From the NCBI GenBank assembly GCA_002361625.1, contig DETL01000010.1, positions 15,592-67,846 on the forward strand: a stretch of DNA of 52,255 bases. The letters are read 5' to 3'. The notes under the pieces were generated by a model that ran no database searches, had not been told where the DNA came from, and saw only the letters and a list, made by a program, of their open reading frames with translations. This DNA comes from Bacteroidales bacterium UBA3289. Lineage in GTDB: Bacteria; Bacteroidota; Bacteroidia; Bacteroidales; UBA932. How positions within the stretch are numbered: position 1 is the stretch's first letter; every line of letters begins with the position of its first letter. Both the position numbers and the translations under genes were made by a program. Shown here one piece after another: positions 42,625 to 50,117 of the stretch.

Positions 42625-43960
42625 ATGTCTGACGTTTGGTGATGATCAGGTAATTCCCCGGATCGGCGGCCGCATCCACCCGCACCCCGAACAGGTGCAC
42701 GTCGCCGCCCGAGGCGCAGCCCAGCTTCTTCCGGAGCAGGTCGGAGGTCATCGGGATATTCCGCGCCGTCACTTCCGCCTGCGGATACCGCTTCCCCGCC
42801 TCCTTCAGCGTCCGGTTGTTCAAAGGCAGGATCTCCAGGATTTCGAAGCACTTTCCGAAAGGCCTCAGCTCCTCCGGAACCGCTTCGCCAACATACAGAT
42901 GCGTATGCGTCCCGAGCTTGGTCAAACCGTACCGGCCGCTAGGCAGGCCGAAGGCCCCGGCCTTGAGGAGGGCCTTGCCGGGCTCGAAGAGGCAGGAATA
43001 AGATTCCTTCGCTTCGCTCGGAATGACAGGGGCATCCCCCTCATTCCCGGTTTGACCGGGAACTGCCATGACAGAGCCGCCCTCGACCATATAAGTCGCA
43101 TGAGGGCAGTCCCAGTCCCGGTCCAGGAGGAACAGAAGCTCCTTGCACTCCCCTCCCGCAGCCACGACATGCACCTCCCGGACATGCGAAAGCCGCTTGC
43201 ACGCCATCGTGATGTCCGCCATGGGCGAAAGCTTGAGCAGCACGAAACGGCTCGCCTGGAACAGTTCCGGAAGCAGCGTCAGCACATCCGGCTGACAGTC
43301 CTCGATAAGGAACACCTTCCGTCCGTCCTCCGCCCGCCGCGCAGGATCCAGGAAAATGACATCCGGCCGGAACCCGTCCAGCACTTCCGCTACCCTTCCC
43401 GGTTCCACCCGGCAGTTCCGGAACCTTACATTCTCCACCCCCAACTCCTTGAAATTCCTTTCCGTCGCTTGTACCAGTTCCTCCTGCATCTCGTTATACA
43501 GCACCTCCTCCGCCACCTCCGCGAACGCCCAGCAATCCACCCCCATTCCTCCCGTCAAATCAGCAATCCGTAAGCCACAGTTTCCGGGGGCAGTGTGGTC
43601 CTCCAACCCATGGCCACCCTCGGCCGTGTAAGAGGGAGGGGCCCAACTGTAAAGTTGGGAGGGGTCGCGAAGCGACGGTTGGGGGGCCACACTGCCCCCG
43701 GAAACCATTCGCTTGATCGACGAAGCCTTATACCGGGCCGTTTCGGAGGAGCTGCACTGTTCACCCGAAAGACGGGAAGAAAATATTAGGGAGGGTACGG
43801 CGTACCATTCGGGAACCTTGGTGCGGAGTTTCCGCCGCACTTCCAAGGTCGTAACAGCGATATCGATGTCAATATCAGGGTATTTGTCCCGCGACAGGAG
43901 GAGCCGGACCGGGTCGTCGGAAGCGTGCTGCAATATGAAATCGGCAAAGGTCATATCCAT
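42611..43960 (-). CDS. THUMP-like domain class I SAM-dependent methyltransferase, carrying two in-frame repeat insertions
   Basis: The protein has 449 residues from the ATG at 43960; the ATG at 43954 is also possible because a promoter element lies two bases upstream of 43960. After a helical N-terminal part comes EQCSSSETARYKAS. The SAM motif I is ADLTGGMGVDCWAFAE and the second motif is DVIFLDPARR; the C-terminal THUMP-like domain contains FEILEILPLNNRTLKEAGKR. Relatives, as I recall, have about 390 residues. The excess is explained by 42 residues (86-127) encoded by a palindromic element at 43580-43705 and about 20 residues (301-320) encoded by a second repeat at 43001-43060. Both keep the frame. 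The family is annotated as an RNA or small-molecule methyltransferase without a proven substrate. Confidence 0.85.
   Translation of the reverse strand: MDMTFADFILQHASDDPVRLLLSRDKYPDIDIDIAVTTLEVRRKLRTKVPEWYAVPSLIFSSRLSGEQCSSSETARYKASSIKRMVSGGSVAPQPSLRDPSQLYSWAPPSYTAEGGHGLEDHTAPGNCGLRIADLTGGMGVDCWAFAEVAEEVLYNEMQEELVQATERNFKELGVENVRFRNCRVEPGRVAEVLDGFRPDVIFLDPARRAEDGRKVFLIEDCQPDVLTLLPELFQASRFVLLKLSPMADITMACKRLSHVREVHVVAAGGECKELLFLLDRDWDCPHATYMVEGGSVMAVPGQTGNEGDAPVIPSEAKESYSCLFEPGKALLKAGAFGLPSGRYGLTKLGTHTHLYVGEAVPEELRPFGKCFEILEILPLNNRTLKEAGKRYPQAEVTARNIPMTSDLLRKKLGCASGGDVHLFGVRVDAAADPGNYLIITKRQTYGND
43001..43060 (-). repeat. Second hairpin-rich repeat inserted in frame in the methyltransferase gene
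   Basis: The segment contains a hairpin CCCGGT/ACCGGG (43046-43051 with 43055-43060), a second hairpin GAATGA/TCATTC (43021-43026 with 43041-43046, inner GGGG/CCCC) and the palindromic run TTCCTTCGCTTCGCTCGGAA (43004-43023). On the coding strand it gives GDAPVIPSEAKES. Peptides of the VIPSEAK(R) type are, from memory, the translation of a repeat spread between genes in Bacteroidetes. Borders are approximate. Confidence 0.6.
43580..43705. repeat. 126-bp palindromic element with perfect 19-bp terminal inverted repeats, inside a coding region
   Basis: The left end GTTTCCGGGGGCAGTGTGG (43580-43598) is repeated exactly in reverse complement at 43687-43705. Inside lie two further hairpins: CCCAACT/AGTTGGG (43642-43648 with 43653-43659) and GTCGC/GCGAC (43664-43668 with 43672-43676). 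The element is 126 bases, exactly 42 codons, and its ends coincide with codon borders of the methyltransferase frame. No target-site duplication is evident. Confidence 0.85.
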
Positions 43961-43962
43961 TG

Positions 43963-43970
43963 CAAAAGTA
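43963..43970 (-). promoter_or_regulatory. -7 promoter element (TACTTTTG) two bases before the methyltransferase ATG
   Basis: The reverse strand reads TACTTTTG, then CA, then the ATG at 43960. It predicts a leaderless transcript and rules out the in-frame ATG at 43975. Confidence 0.5.
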
Positions 43971-43982
43971 CACAATTATTCT

Positions 43983-43990
43983 TACATTTG
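43983..43990 (+). promoter_or_regulatory. -7 promoter element (TACATTTG) for the phosphohexomutase gene
   Basis: TACATTTG lies 31 bases before the ATG at 44022 and is divergent from the methyltransferase promoter. Confidence 0.6.
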
Positions 43991-44021
43991 CATGATAGAG
44001 CATAACACTAAAAACATCGAT

Positions 44022-45686
44022 ATGAAAGATTACAAGGAAGTGGTCAAGAGCTGGCTCGAAGGAAATTTCGACGCCGAGACCAAGGCAGAAGTCAAGAAAC
44101 TGCAGGAAACCGACCCCGTGGGCCTGGAAGACGCGTTCTACCGGAACCTCGAGTTCGGAACCGGCGGCCTTCGCGGCATCATGGGCGTGGGCACCAACCG
44201 GATGAACAAGTACACGGTGGGCATGGCCACCCAGGGCCTCGCGAACTATATCAAGGAGCATGTGGAAGGCGCCGCCAGCGTGTGCATCTCGCATGACAGC
44301 CGCAACAATTCCCGCCTGTTCGCGGAGATTTCCGCCGACGTCCTCTCCAACAACGGCATCCATGTGTACCTGTTCGACGCCCTGCGTCCCACCCCGGAAC
44401 TGAGCTACGCCATCCGCTTCAAGGGAGCGACCGCCGGCATCATGATCACCGCCAGCCACAACCCCAAGGAATACAACGGCTACAAGGTATTCTGGAGCGA
44501 CGGCGGACAGATCACGGCCCCCGTGGACAAGGACATCGTCGCCGAGGTCGCTAAGATCGAGGACCCGGCCGACGTGCGTTTCCAGCCCGTGGAAGGCACG
44601 GTTCCCGGCGGCATCGAAGTGATGGGCGCCGAGGTGGATGAATGCTACCTGAGGGACCAGCTCTCGCTGATGCTCTCCCCCGAGTCCGTCGCCCGCCACG
44701 CCGACCTCAAGATCGTCTATACCCCGCTGCACGGCTGCGGCGTCAAGCTCATGCCGGAGGCCCTTTCCCGCCTCGGGTTCAAGAACATCATCCACGTTCC
44801 CGAGCAGGACGTGAACGACGGCAACTTCCCGACCGTCGTCTCCCCGAACCCCGAGGAGCCGGCCGCCATGAAGATGGCCCTCGAGAAGGCCGATGAGACC
44901 GGCGCGGACCTCGTCCTCGCCACCGACCCGGATGCCGACCGCCTGGGCATCGCCGTCCGCAACGACGAAGGCAAGATGGTCCAGCTCACCGGCAACCAGA
45001 CCTGGAGCTTCCTCACCTGGTACATCCTCACCCGCTGGAAGGAACTCGGCAAGCTGAACGGCAACCAGTACTGCGTGAAGACCATCGTCACCTCCGAACT
45101 GATCTCCGCCATCTGCGAGAGCTTCGGCGTGAAGTGCTACAACGTCCTCACCGGCTTCAAGTACATCGCCGAGGTCCAGAAGCAGCAGGAAGGCAAGTCC
45201 ACGTTCATCTGCGGCGGCGAAGAGTCCTATGGCTTCAACCTGGGCTCCTTCGTGCGCGACAAGTGCGCGCAGGTCGCCGGCTGCGCCGTGGCCGAGTGTG
45301 CCGCCTGGGCCGCCGACCAGGGCATGACCCTGTGGCAGCTCCTCCAGAAGGTATACAAGGAGTATGGCCTGTACGTGGAAAAGATGGTGTACATCGTCCG
45401 CAAGGGCAAGACCGGCGCCGAGGAAATCCAGAAGATCATGGCCGACTACCGCGCCTGCCCTCCGAAGGAGATCGCCGGCAGCCCGCTCGCCAAGGTCATC
45501 GACTACAACGAGCCTGAGAAGACCGGACTTCCCAAGTCCAACGTCCTCCAGTTCTTCAACGAAGCCGGCGACGTGGTCTCCGTCCGTCCTTCCGGCACCG
45601 AACCCAAGATCAAGTTCTACTTCGGCGCCAAGGGCGATGACGCCCCCGAGAAGATCGAGATGCTCAAGGCCCAGTTCATCAGCTAG
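44022..45686 (+). CDS. Phosphohexomutase (phosphoglucomutase/phosphomannomutase family)
   Basis: The 554-residue protein has the four domains of alpha-D-phosphohexomutases. The phosphoserine loop is TASHNPKEYNGYKV near residue 145, the metal loop DPDADRLG near residue 306, the sugar-binding GGEESYGF near residue 402 and the phosphate-binding RPSGTEPKIKFY near the C-terminus. The N-terminal FGTGGLRGIMGVGTNRMN is typical of the PGM2-like branch. It interconverts hexose 1- and 6-phosphates. The ATG at 44022 follows a promoter at 43983; the frame is open further upstream only through the convergent gene. A terminator hairpin lies at 45701. Confidence 0.92.
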   Translation: MKDYKEVVKSWLEGNFDAETKAEVKKLQETDPVGLEDAFYRNLEFGTGGLRGIMGVGTNRMNKYTVGMATQGLANYIKEHVEGAASVCISHDSRNNSRLFAEISADVLSNNGIHVYLFDALRPTPELSYAIRFKGATAGIMITASHNPKEYNGYKVFWSDGGQITAPVDKDIVAEVAKIEDPADVRFQPVEGTVPGGIEVMGAEVDECYLRDQLSLMLSPESVARHADLKIVYTPLHGCGVKLMPEALSRLGFKNIIHVPEQDVNDGNFPTVVSPNPEEPAAMKMALEKADETGADLVLATDPDADRLGIAVRNDEGKMVQLTGNQTWSFLTWYILTRWKELGKLNGNQYCVKTIVTSELISAICESFGVKCYNVLTGFKYIAEVQKQQEGKSTFICGGEESYGFNLGSFVRDKCAQVAGCAVAECAAWAADQGMTLWQLLQKVYKEYGLYVEKMVYIVRKGKTGAEEIQKIMADYRACPPKEIAGSPLAKVIDYNEPEKTGLPKSNVLQFFNEAGDVVSVRPSGTEPKIKFYFGAKGDDAPEKIEMLKAQFIS

Positions 45687-45700
45687 GCACAACGCAAACA

Positions 45701-45738
45701 GAAAATCGGGCAAAGACTGACGTCTATGCCCGATTTTC
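45701..45738 (+). terminator. Terminator hairpin after the phosphohexomutase gene
   Basis: A perfect 12-bp stem (45701-45712 with 45727-45738) encloses a 14-base loop. The 3' side ends in ATTTTC followed by an AT-rich run. It has the same GGGCA core as the next hairpin. Confidence 0.7.
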
Positions 45739-45753
45739 TATCTATATAAACGT

Positions 45754-45787
45754 AAAACGGGCAAAACGATGGTGTTTTGCCCGTTTT
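45754..45787 (-). terminator. Terminator hairpin after argS
   Basis: A perfect 14-bp stem (45754-45767 with 45774-45787) with a 6-base loop. On the minus strand the stem ends in a T run, right after the argS stop at 45790. The plus strand reads similarly, so it can act both ways. Confidence 0.75.
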
Positions 45788-45789
45788 TG

Positions 45790-47571
45790 TTACATCCGCT
45801 CCGGAAGTTCGATGCCCAGGATGCCCATGGCGGTGCGCAGGGTGCGCGCCATGACCGAGATGAGTTCCAGGCGGAACTTCAGCAGGGCCGGGTCCTCCTC
45901 GCGGAGGATCGGGGTGTCGTGGTAGTACTGGTTGAACTCCTTCGCCAGGTCGTAGGCATAGTTCGCGATGACGGCCGGGCTCAGGGCGGCGCCGGCTTCC
46001 GCGACCTTGGCCGGGTAAAGGCCCAGGAGCTTGATGAGACGGATTTCCTTCGCGCTGGGAACCAGGTCGTTCGTGATGTCTTCCGGGCCGAACGGGACCG
46101 TGGCCTTGCGGAGGATGGAGCAGATACGCGCATGCGTGTACTGGATGAAGGGGCCGGTGTTGCCGTTGAAGTCGATGGATTCCTTCGGGTTGAAGAGCAT
46201 CGTCTTCTTGGGATCCACCTTGATGATGAAGTACTTCAGGGCGCCCAGGCCGATCATGTGGTACAGCCGCTCCTTCTCCTCGTCGGAAATGTCGGCGAGT
46301 TTGCCGCTTTCCTCGGAGGTCTTCTTCGCCTCCTCGTACATGCTCTGGATGAGGTCGTCGGCATCGACGACGGTTCCCTCGCGGGACTTCATCTTGCCTT
46401 CCGGGAGCTCCACCATGCCGTAGGAGAGATGGTATATCTGGTCCGCCCAGGCAAAGCCCAGCTTCTTCAGGATGAGCTTGAGGACCTGGAAGTGGTAGTC
46501 CTGCTCGTTGCCCACGACATACACGTGGGAATCCAGGTCGTACTTGGCAAACCGGCGCTCGGCCGTGCCCAGGTCCTGGGTGATATAGACGGAGGTGCCG
46601 TCGCCGCGGAGGACGAGCTTGCGGTCCAGTCCGTCGCCCGTGAGGTCGCACCAGACGGAGCCGTCGGCCTCGCGGAAGAAGACGCCCTCGTCCAATCCCT
46701 TCTGGACCAGTTCCTTGCCCAGGAGGTACGTCTCGGACTCATGGTCCACCTGGTCGAAGGTGATACCCAGGGCGGCGTACGTCTCGTCGAAGCCGGCATA
46801 GACCCAGCCGTTCATCATGGACCAGAGCGCCCGGACGTCGGGATCGTTCTGCTCCCACTTCACGAGCATCTCGTGGGCCTCTCTCAGGGAGGGAGCGGCC
46901 TTCTTGGCCTCGTCCTCGGACATGCCCTCTTCCATCAGCTTCTTGACCTCGGCCTTGTACATCTTGTCGAAGGCCACGTAGCAGTCGCCCACCAGGTGGT
47001 CGCCCTTGATGCCGGTGGATTCCGGGGTCTTTCCCTGGAACTCCTTCTGCCAGGCCAGCATGGACTTGCAGATATGGACACCGCGGTCGTTCACGATCGT
47101 GGATTTGATGACCTCGTTGCCGCAGGCCTTCAGGAGTCGCGACACGCTGTCACCCAGGAGGTTGTTGCGGATATGGCCCAGATGGAGGGGCTTGTTGGTA
47201 TTCGGGGAGGAGAACTCCACCATGATCCGTTTTCCGGTCGGGGCGAGCTGGCCGAAGGCGTCATTGGCCGCCACTTCGGCGAAAGTCTCATCCCAATACA
47301 CCGGCGAGAAGGACAGGTTCAGGAAACCCTTCACGGAGTTGAACGCGGCAATCTCCGGGACATTCTCCACCAGCCACGCACCGATGGCGTTCCCCGTCGC
47401 ATCGGGGGCGCTGTGCGTAATCTTGAGGAGCGGGAAAGTCACGAGGGTATAATCCCCCTCGAACTCTTTCCGGGTCACGGAAACCTGCAGGATGTTTTCT
47501 TGTACATCGGCCCCGTACAGGGCCTTGATGGCCTCGGCGGCCTTCTTCTGGATAAACAGTTCCGGAGCCAT
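45790..47571 (-). CDS. argS: Arginyl-tRNA synthetase
   Basis: The 593-residue class I synthetase has the N-terminal Add-1 domain, the HIGH-type motif HLGHIRNN starting at His130, and the KMSKS-equivalent KMKSREGTVV near residue 390. The C-terminal anticodon-binding domain includes FNGNTGPFIQYTHARICSIL and ends near ELPERM. It charges tRNA-Arg. It starts 3 bases after the rpoD stop, so the two share one transcript. The first part of the gene is antisense to long unused frames only. Confidence 0.97.
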   Translation of the reverse strand: MAPELFIQKKAAEAIKALYGADVQENILQVSVTRKEFEGDYTLVTFPLLKITHSAPDATGNAIGAWLVENVPEIAAFNSVKGFLNLSFSPVYWDETFAEVAANDAFGQLAPTGKRIMVEFSSPNTNKPLHLGHIRNNLLGDSVSRLLKACGNEVIKSTIVNDRGVHICKSMLAWQKEFQGKTPESTGIKGDHLVGDCYVAFDKMYKAEVKKLMEEGMSEDEAKKAAPSLREAHEMLVKWEQNDPDVRALWSMMNGWVYAGFDETYAALGITFDQVDHESETYLLGKELVQKGLDEGVFFREADGSVWCDLTGDGLDRKLVLRGDGTSVYITQDLGTAERRFAKYDLDSHVYVVGNEQDYHFQVLKLILKKLGFAWADQIYHLSYGMVELPEGKMKSREGTVVDADDLIQSMYEEAKKTSEESGKLADISDEEKERLYHMIGLGALKYFIIKVDPKKTMLFNPKESIDFNGNTGPFIQYTHARICSILRKATVPFGPEDITNDLVPSAKEIRLIKLLGLYPAKVAEAGAALSPAVIANYAYDLAKEFNQYYHDTPILREEDPALLKFRLELISVMARTLRTAMGILGIELPERM

Positions 47572-47574
47572 GGC

Positions 47575-48435
47575 CTATCCCAGATAACCTTTGAGGAGTT
47601 TACTGCGGGACGGGCTCTTGAGACGGCGGATCGCCTTCTCCTTGATCTGGCGGACACGCTCACGGGTCAGGCCGAAGCGCTCGCCGATCTCTTCGAGGGT
47701 CATTTCCTGGCAGCCGATGCCGAAGAAAGATTTGACGATCTCACGCTCACGGTCGGTCAGGGTGGAGAGGGCGCGCTCGATCTCGGTGTTCAGGGATTCG
47801 TTCACGAGGCCCTTGTCGGCCATCGGAGAATCGTCGTTGGGCAGCACGTCCAGCAGGCTGTTGTCCTCCCCTTCCACGAACGGGGCGTCCACGGAAACGT
47901 GACGGCCGCTCACGCGGAGCGTGTCGGAAATCTTGTCCTTGGGAACGTCGATCATCTCGGACAGTTCCTCGTTGGAAGGCTGGCGCTCGTTCTCCTGCTC
48001 GAACTTGGAGAGCGCCTTGTTGATCTTGTTCAGGGAACCCACCTGGTTCAACGGCAGACGGACGATACGGCTCTGCTCGGCCAGGGCCTGGAGGATGCTC
48101 TGACGGATCCACCACACGGCGTAGGAGATGAACTTGAAACCCCGGGTCTCATCGAACTTCTCGGCGGCCTTGATCAGTCCCAGGTTGCCTTCGTTGATCA
48201 GGTCCGGAAGGCTGAGACCCTGGTTCTGGTACTGTTTCGCGACGGAAACGACGAAACGCAGGTTCGCACGGGTGAGTTTTTCGAGGGCGACGGGATCGCC
48301 CTTGCGGATCCGCTGGGCGAGTTCCACTTCCTCTTCGGGAGTCACCAGTTCTTCGCGGCCGATCTCCTGGAGGTACTTGTCCAGGGACGCGCTCTCGCGG
48401 TTGGTGATGGATTTAGTAATCTTTAACTGTCTCAT
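47575..48435 (-). CDS. rpoD: Primary sigma factor (RpoD/SigA, Bacteroidetes sigma-ABfr type)
   Basis: This 286-residue sigma factor has a short region 1.2 (DKYLQEIGREELVTPEEEV), region 2 with EGNLGLIKAAEKFD and YAVWWIRQSI, region 3, and region 4.2 with the helix-turn-helix TLEEIGERFGLTRERVRQIK. It lacks region 1.1, as usual for the housekeeping sigma factor of Bacteroidetes, which recognises TAnnTTTG and fits the promoters found in this window. It precedes argS by 3 bases. A terminator from the upstream protease gene lies at 48452-48483, so it should have its own promoter; only a weak TACCTTTA is visible nearby. Confidence 0.96.
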   Translation of the reverse strand: MRQLKITKSITNRESASLDKYLQEIGREELVTPEEEVELAQRIRKGDPVALEKLTRANLRFVVSVAKQYQNQGLSLPDLINEGNLGLIKAAEKFDETRGFKFISYAVWWIRQSILQALAEQSRIVRLPLNQVGSLNKINKALSKFEQENERQPSNEELSEMIDVPKDKISDTLRVSGRHVSVDAPFVEGEDNSLLDVLPNDDSPMADKGLVNESLNTEIERALSTLTDREREIVKSFFGIGCQEMTLEEIGERFGLTRERVRQIKEKAIRRLKSPSRSKLLKGYLG

Positions 48436-48451
48436 CTATCTAAAAAAACAA

Positions 48452-48483
48452 TTACGGTCAGTCTCGCAAGAAACTGACCGTAA
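48452..48483 (-). terminator. Terminator of the Do-type protease gene
   Basis: A perfect 11-bp stem (48452-48462 with 48473-48483) with a 10-base loop. On the minus strand it is followed by a run of seven Ts, 27 bases after the protease stop. Confidence 0.85.
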
Positions 48484-48509
48484 AGGTATTACCTGTCTTT
48501 GGCAGTTTC

Positions 48510-49973
48510 TTACTTGCCAAAGCCGAAATAGAAGGACTTGCCACTTTCATCCACACCTTCGATGTAGATGCCGCGCTGGGCCTTCTTCGCCTTGGCGATC
48601 ACATCTTCGGGTTTCGAAACGGGCTCGTCGTTCACATACAGGATGATGGAACCGCTGGTGGCACCGGCCTCGGCCATCTTGCCCTGGCCCACGGAGACGA
48701 TCTTCACACCGCCCCGCAGTCCGGTGGCCTTGAGCTCCTCGGCCGTGAGCGCCTTCAGGCGGGCACCGTAGAAGGCAACCGATCCGTCCACGTCCACTTC
48801 GCCGGTCTGGGTGGCGGCGGCGTGGAAGGTTACCTCGGCGGAATTCTCCTTTCCGTCACGGATATAGGTAATGACGGCCTTGTCTCCCGGGTGATAGTTG
48901 TTCACCTTCTCCTGCACGGAGGCACCGTCGGTAATCTTCTGACCGTCAATGGCGGTAATCACATCGCCCTGCTTCAGGCCAGCCTCTTCCGCGGCTCCTC
49001 CCTTCGAAACCTCAACTATATATACGCCGTTCATCGAATTAAGTTTCAAATCTTCTTGAATTTTTTTATCAAGGGTGGAAACCGGCTGCATGGTGATACC
49101 CAGCATGGCGCGCTTGACGGAACCGAAGTCGATGAGGTCCGAGGCGACACGCTTGACGATGTTCACCGGAACGGCGAAGGAATAACCGGAATAGGCGCCG
49201 GTCTGGGAAACGATGGCGGTATTGATGCCCACCAGTTCGCCCTTCTTGTTCACGAGAGCGCCGCCGGAGTTGCCGGGATTCACGGCCGCATCGGTCTGGA
49301 TGAAGGACTCGATCTTGAATTCGCCGCTGCCGTCGGGCATGGAACGGCCCTTGGCGGAGACGATACCGGCGGTGATGGTGCTTCGGAGCTGGGCGCCCAG
49401 CGGGGAACCGATGGCGAGGACCCACTCACCCAGACGGAGCTGGTCGCTGTCGCCCATCGGGAGGGTCGGAAGATTCTGGGCATCGACCTTGATGATCGCG
49501 ACATCCGTCGCCGGATCGGTGCCCACGATGGTCGCATCGTACTGCTGGTTGTCGTTCAGGGTGACGGAGATCTTGGAGGCGCCGGCGACGACATGGTTGT
49601 TCGTGACGATATAGCCGTCGGGGCGGATGATGACACCGGAACCGCTGCCCTTCTGCTCGCGGGACTGGGGCTGACCGAACCCGTAGCCGTCACCGAAACC
49701 GAAGAAGAACTCGAACGGGTCGATGCCCTGGGAGCGGCGGGTCTGCTGGACGGTCACTTCCACATAGACGACCGCCTCAACGGCGGACTCGGCGGCATAC
49801 GTGAAATCGGGATAATCCGATTCTGCCAGATTGACAGTCCGATATTCGACATTCCCGTTCTCGCCCACGACTTTAACGGGATCCAGGGTCCTTTCATTGG
49901 CTTTCACGACGCCATAGGCCGTCAATCCTCCTGCGAGGACGGACAGCAAAATGGTTAAAAATCCTTTTTTCAT
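48510..49973 (-). CDS. Do/DegP/HtrA family serine endopeptidase
   Basis: From the ATG at 49973 the protein has 487 residues, with an N-terminal signal or anchor (about 5-22). The trypsin-like triad is His127 in TNNHVVAG, Asp157 in TDVAIIKV and Ser236 in GNSGGAL. Two PDZ domains follow (about 270-370 and 390-487), the first with GGAAEEAGLKQGDVITAIDG. An unusual Gly/Phe-rich insert (FEFFFGFGDGYGFGQ) lies near residue 88, the LA-loop region. These periplasmic proteases handle misfolded envelope proteins. Longer readings to 50024 lack a signal at the start. The terminator is at 48452. Confidence 0.93.
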   Translation of the reverse strand: MKKGFLTILLSVLAGGLTAYGVVKANERTLDPVKVVGENGNVEYRTVNLAESDYPDFTYAAESAVEAVVYVEVTVQQTRRSQGIDPFEFFFGFGDGYGFGQPQSREQKGSGSGVIIRPDGYIVTNNHVVAGASKISVTLNDNQQYDATIVGTDPATDVAIIKVDAQNLPTLPMGDSDQLRLGEWVLAIGSPLGAQLRSTITAGIVSAKGRSMPDGSGEFKIESFIQTDAAVNPGNSGGALVNKKGELVGINTAIVSQTGAYSGYSFAVPVNIVKRVASDLIDFGSVKRAMLGITMQPVSTLDKKIQEDLKLNSMNGVYIVEVSKGGAAEEAGLKQGDVITAIDGQKITDGASVQEKVNNYHPGDKAVITYIRDGKENSAEVTFHAAATQTGEVDVDGSVAFYGARLKALTAEELKATGLRGGVKIVSVGQGKMAEAGATSGSIILYVNDEPVSKPEDVIAKAKKAQRGIYIEGVDESGKSFYFGFGK

Positions 49974-50051
49974 ATGACTCAGTTTATATTCAGTACACTT
50001 TTTTTGACGCACTAAAAATTTCAAGTTTTATGCCATTTGAGAGAAAATTCT

Positions 50052-50059
50052 TATATTTG
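50052..50059 (+). promoter_or_regulatory. -7 promoter element (TATATTTG) for dnaN
   Basis: TATATTTG lies 58 bases before the ATG at 50118, leaving a leader of about 50 bases. It is the only consensus element in the 144-base gap between the protease gene and dnaN. Confidence 0.6.
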
Positions 50060-50117
50060 TCATTCGGGGAGGGCTTTCTGTACCCTTTCACGACCACTGA
50101 AACAAAATGAACGCGAT

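Noticed and set aside
43580..43705. CRISPR or tRNA-like interpretation of the nested hairpins
   Set aside because: There is only one unit, without spaced direct repeats, and no tRNA-like anticodon or T arm. A palindromic repeat element is the simpler explanation.
43713..44021. N-terminal extension of the phosphohexomutase frame
   Set aside because: The extra codons overlap the opposite methyltransferase gene and lie upstream of the TACATTTG promoter; the family starts at the ATG at 44022.
45769..48426. Open frame of 885 codons on the plus strand
   Set aside because: It is antisense to argS and rpoD, both certain genes. It is a frame shadow caused by codon bias.
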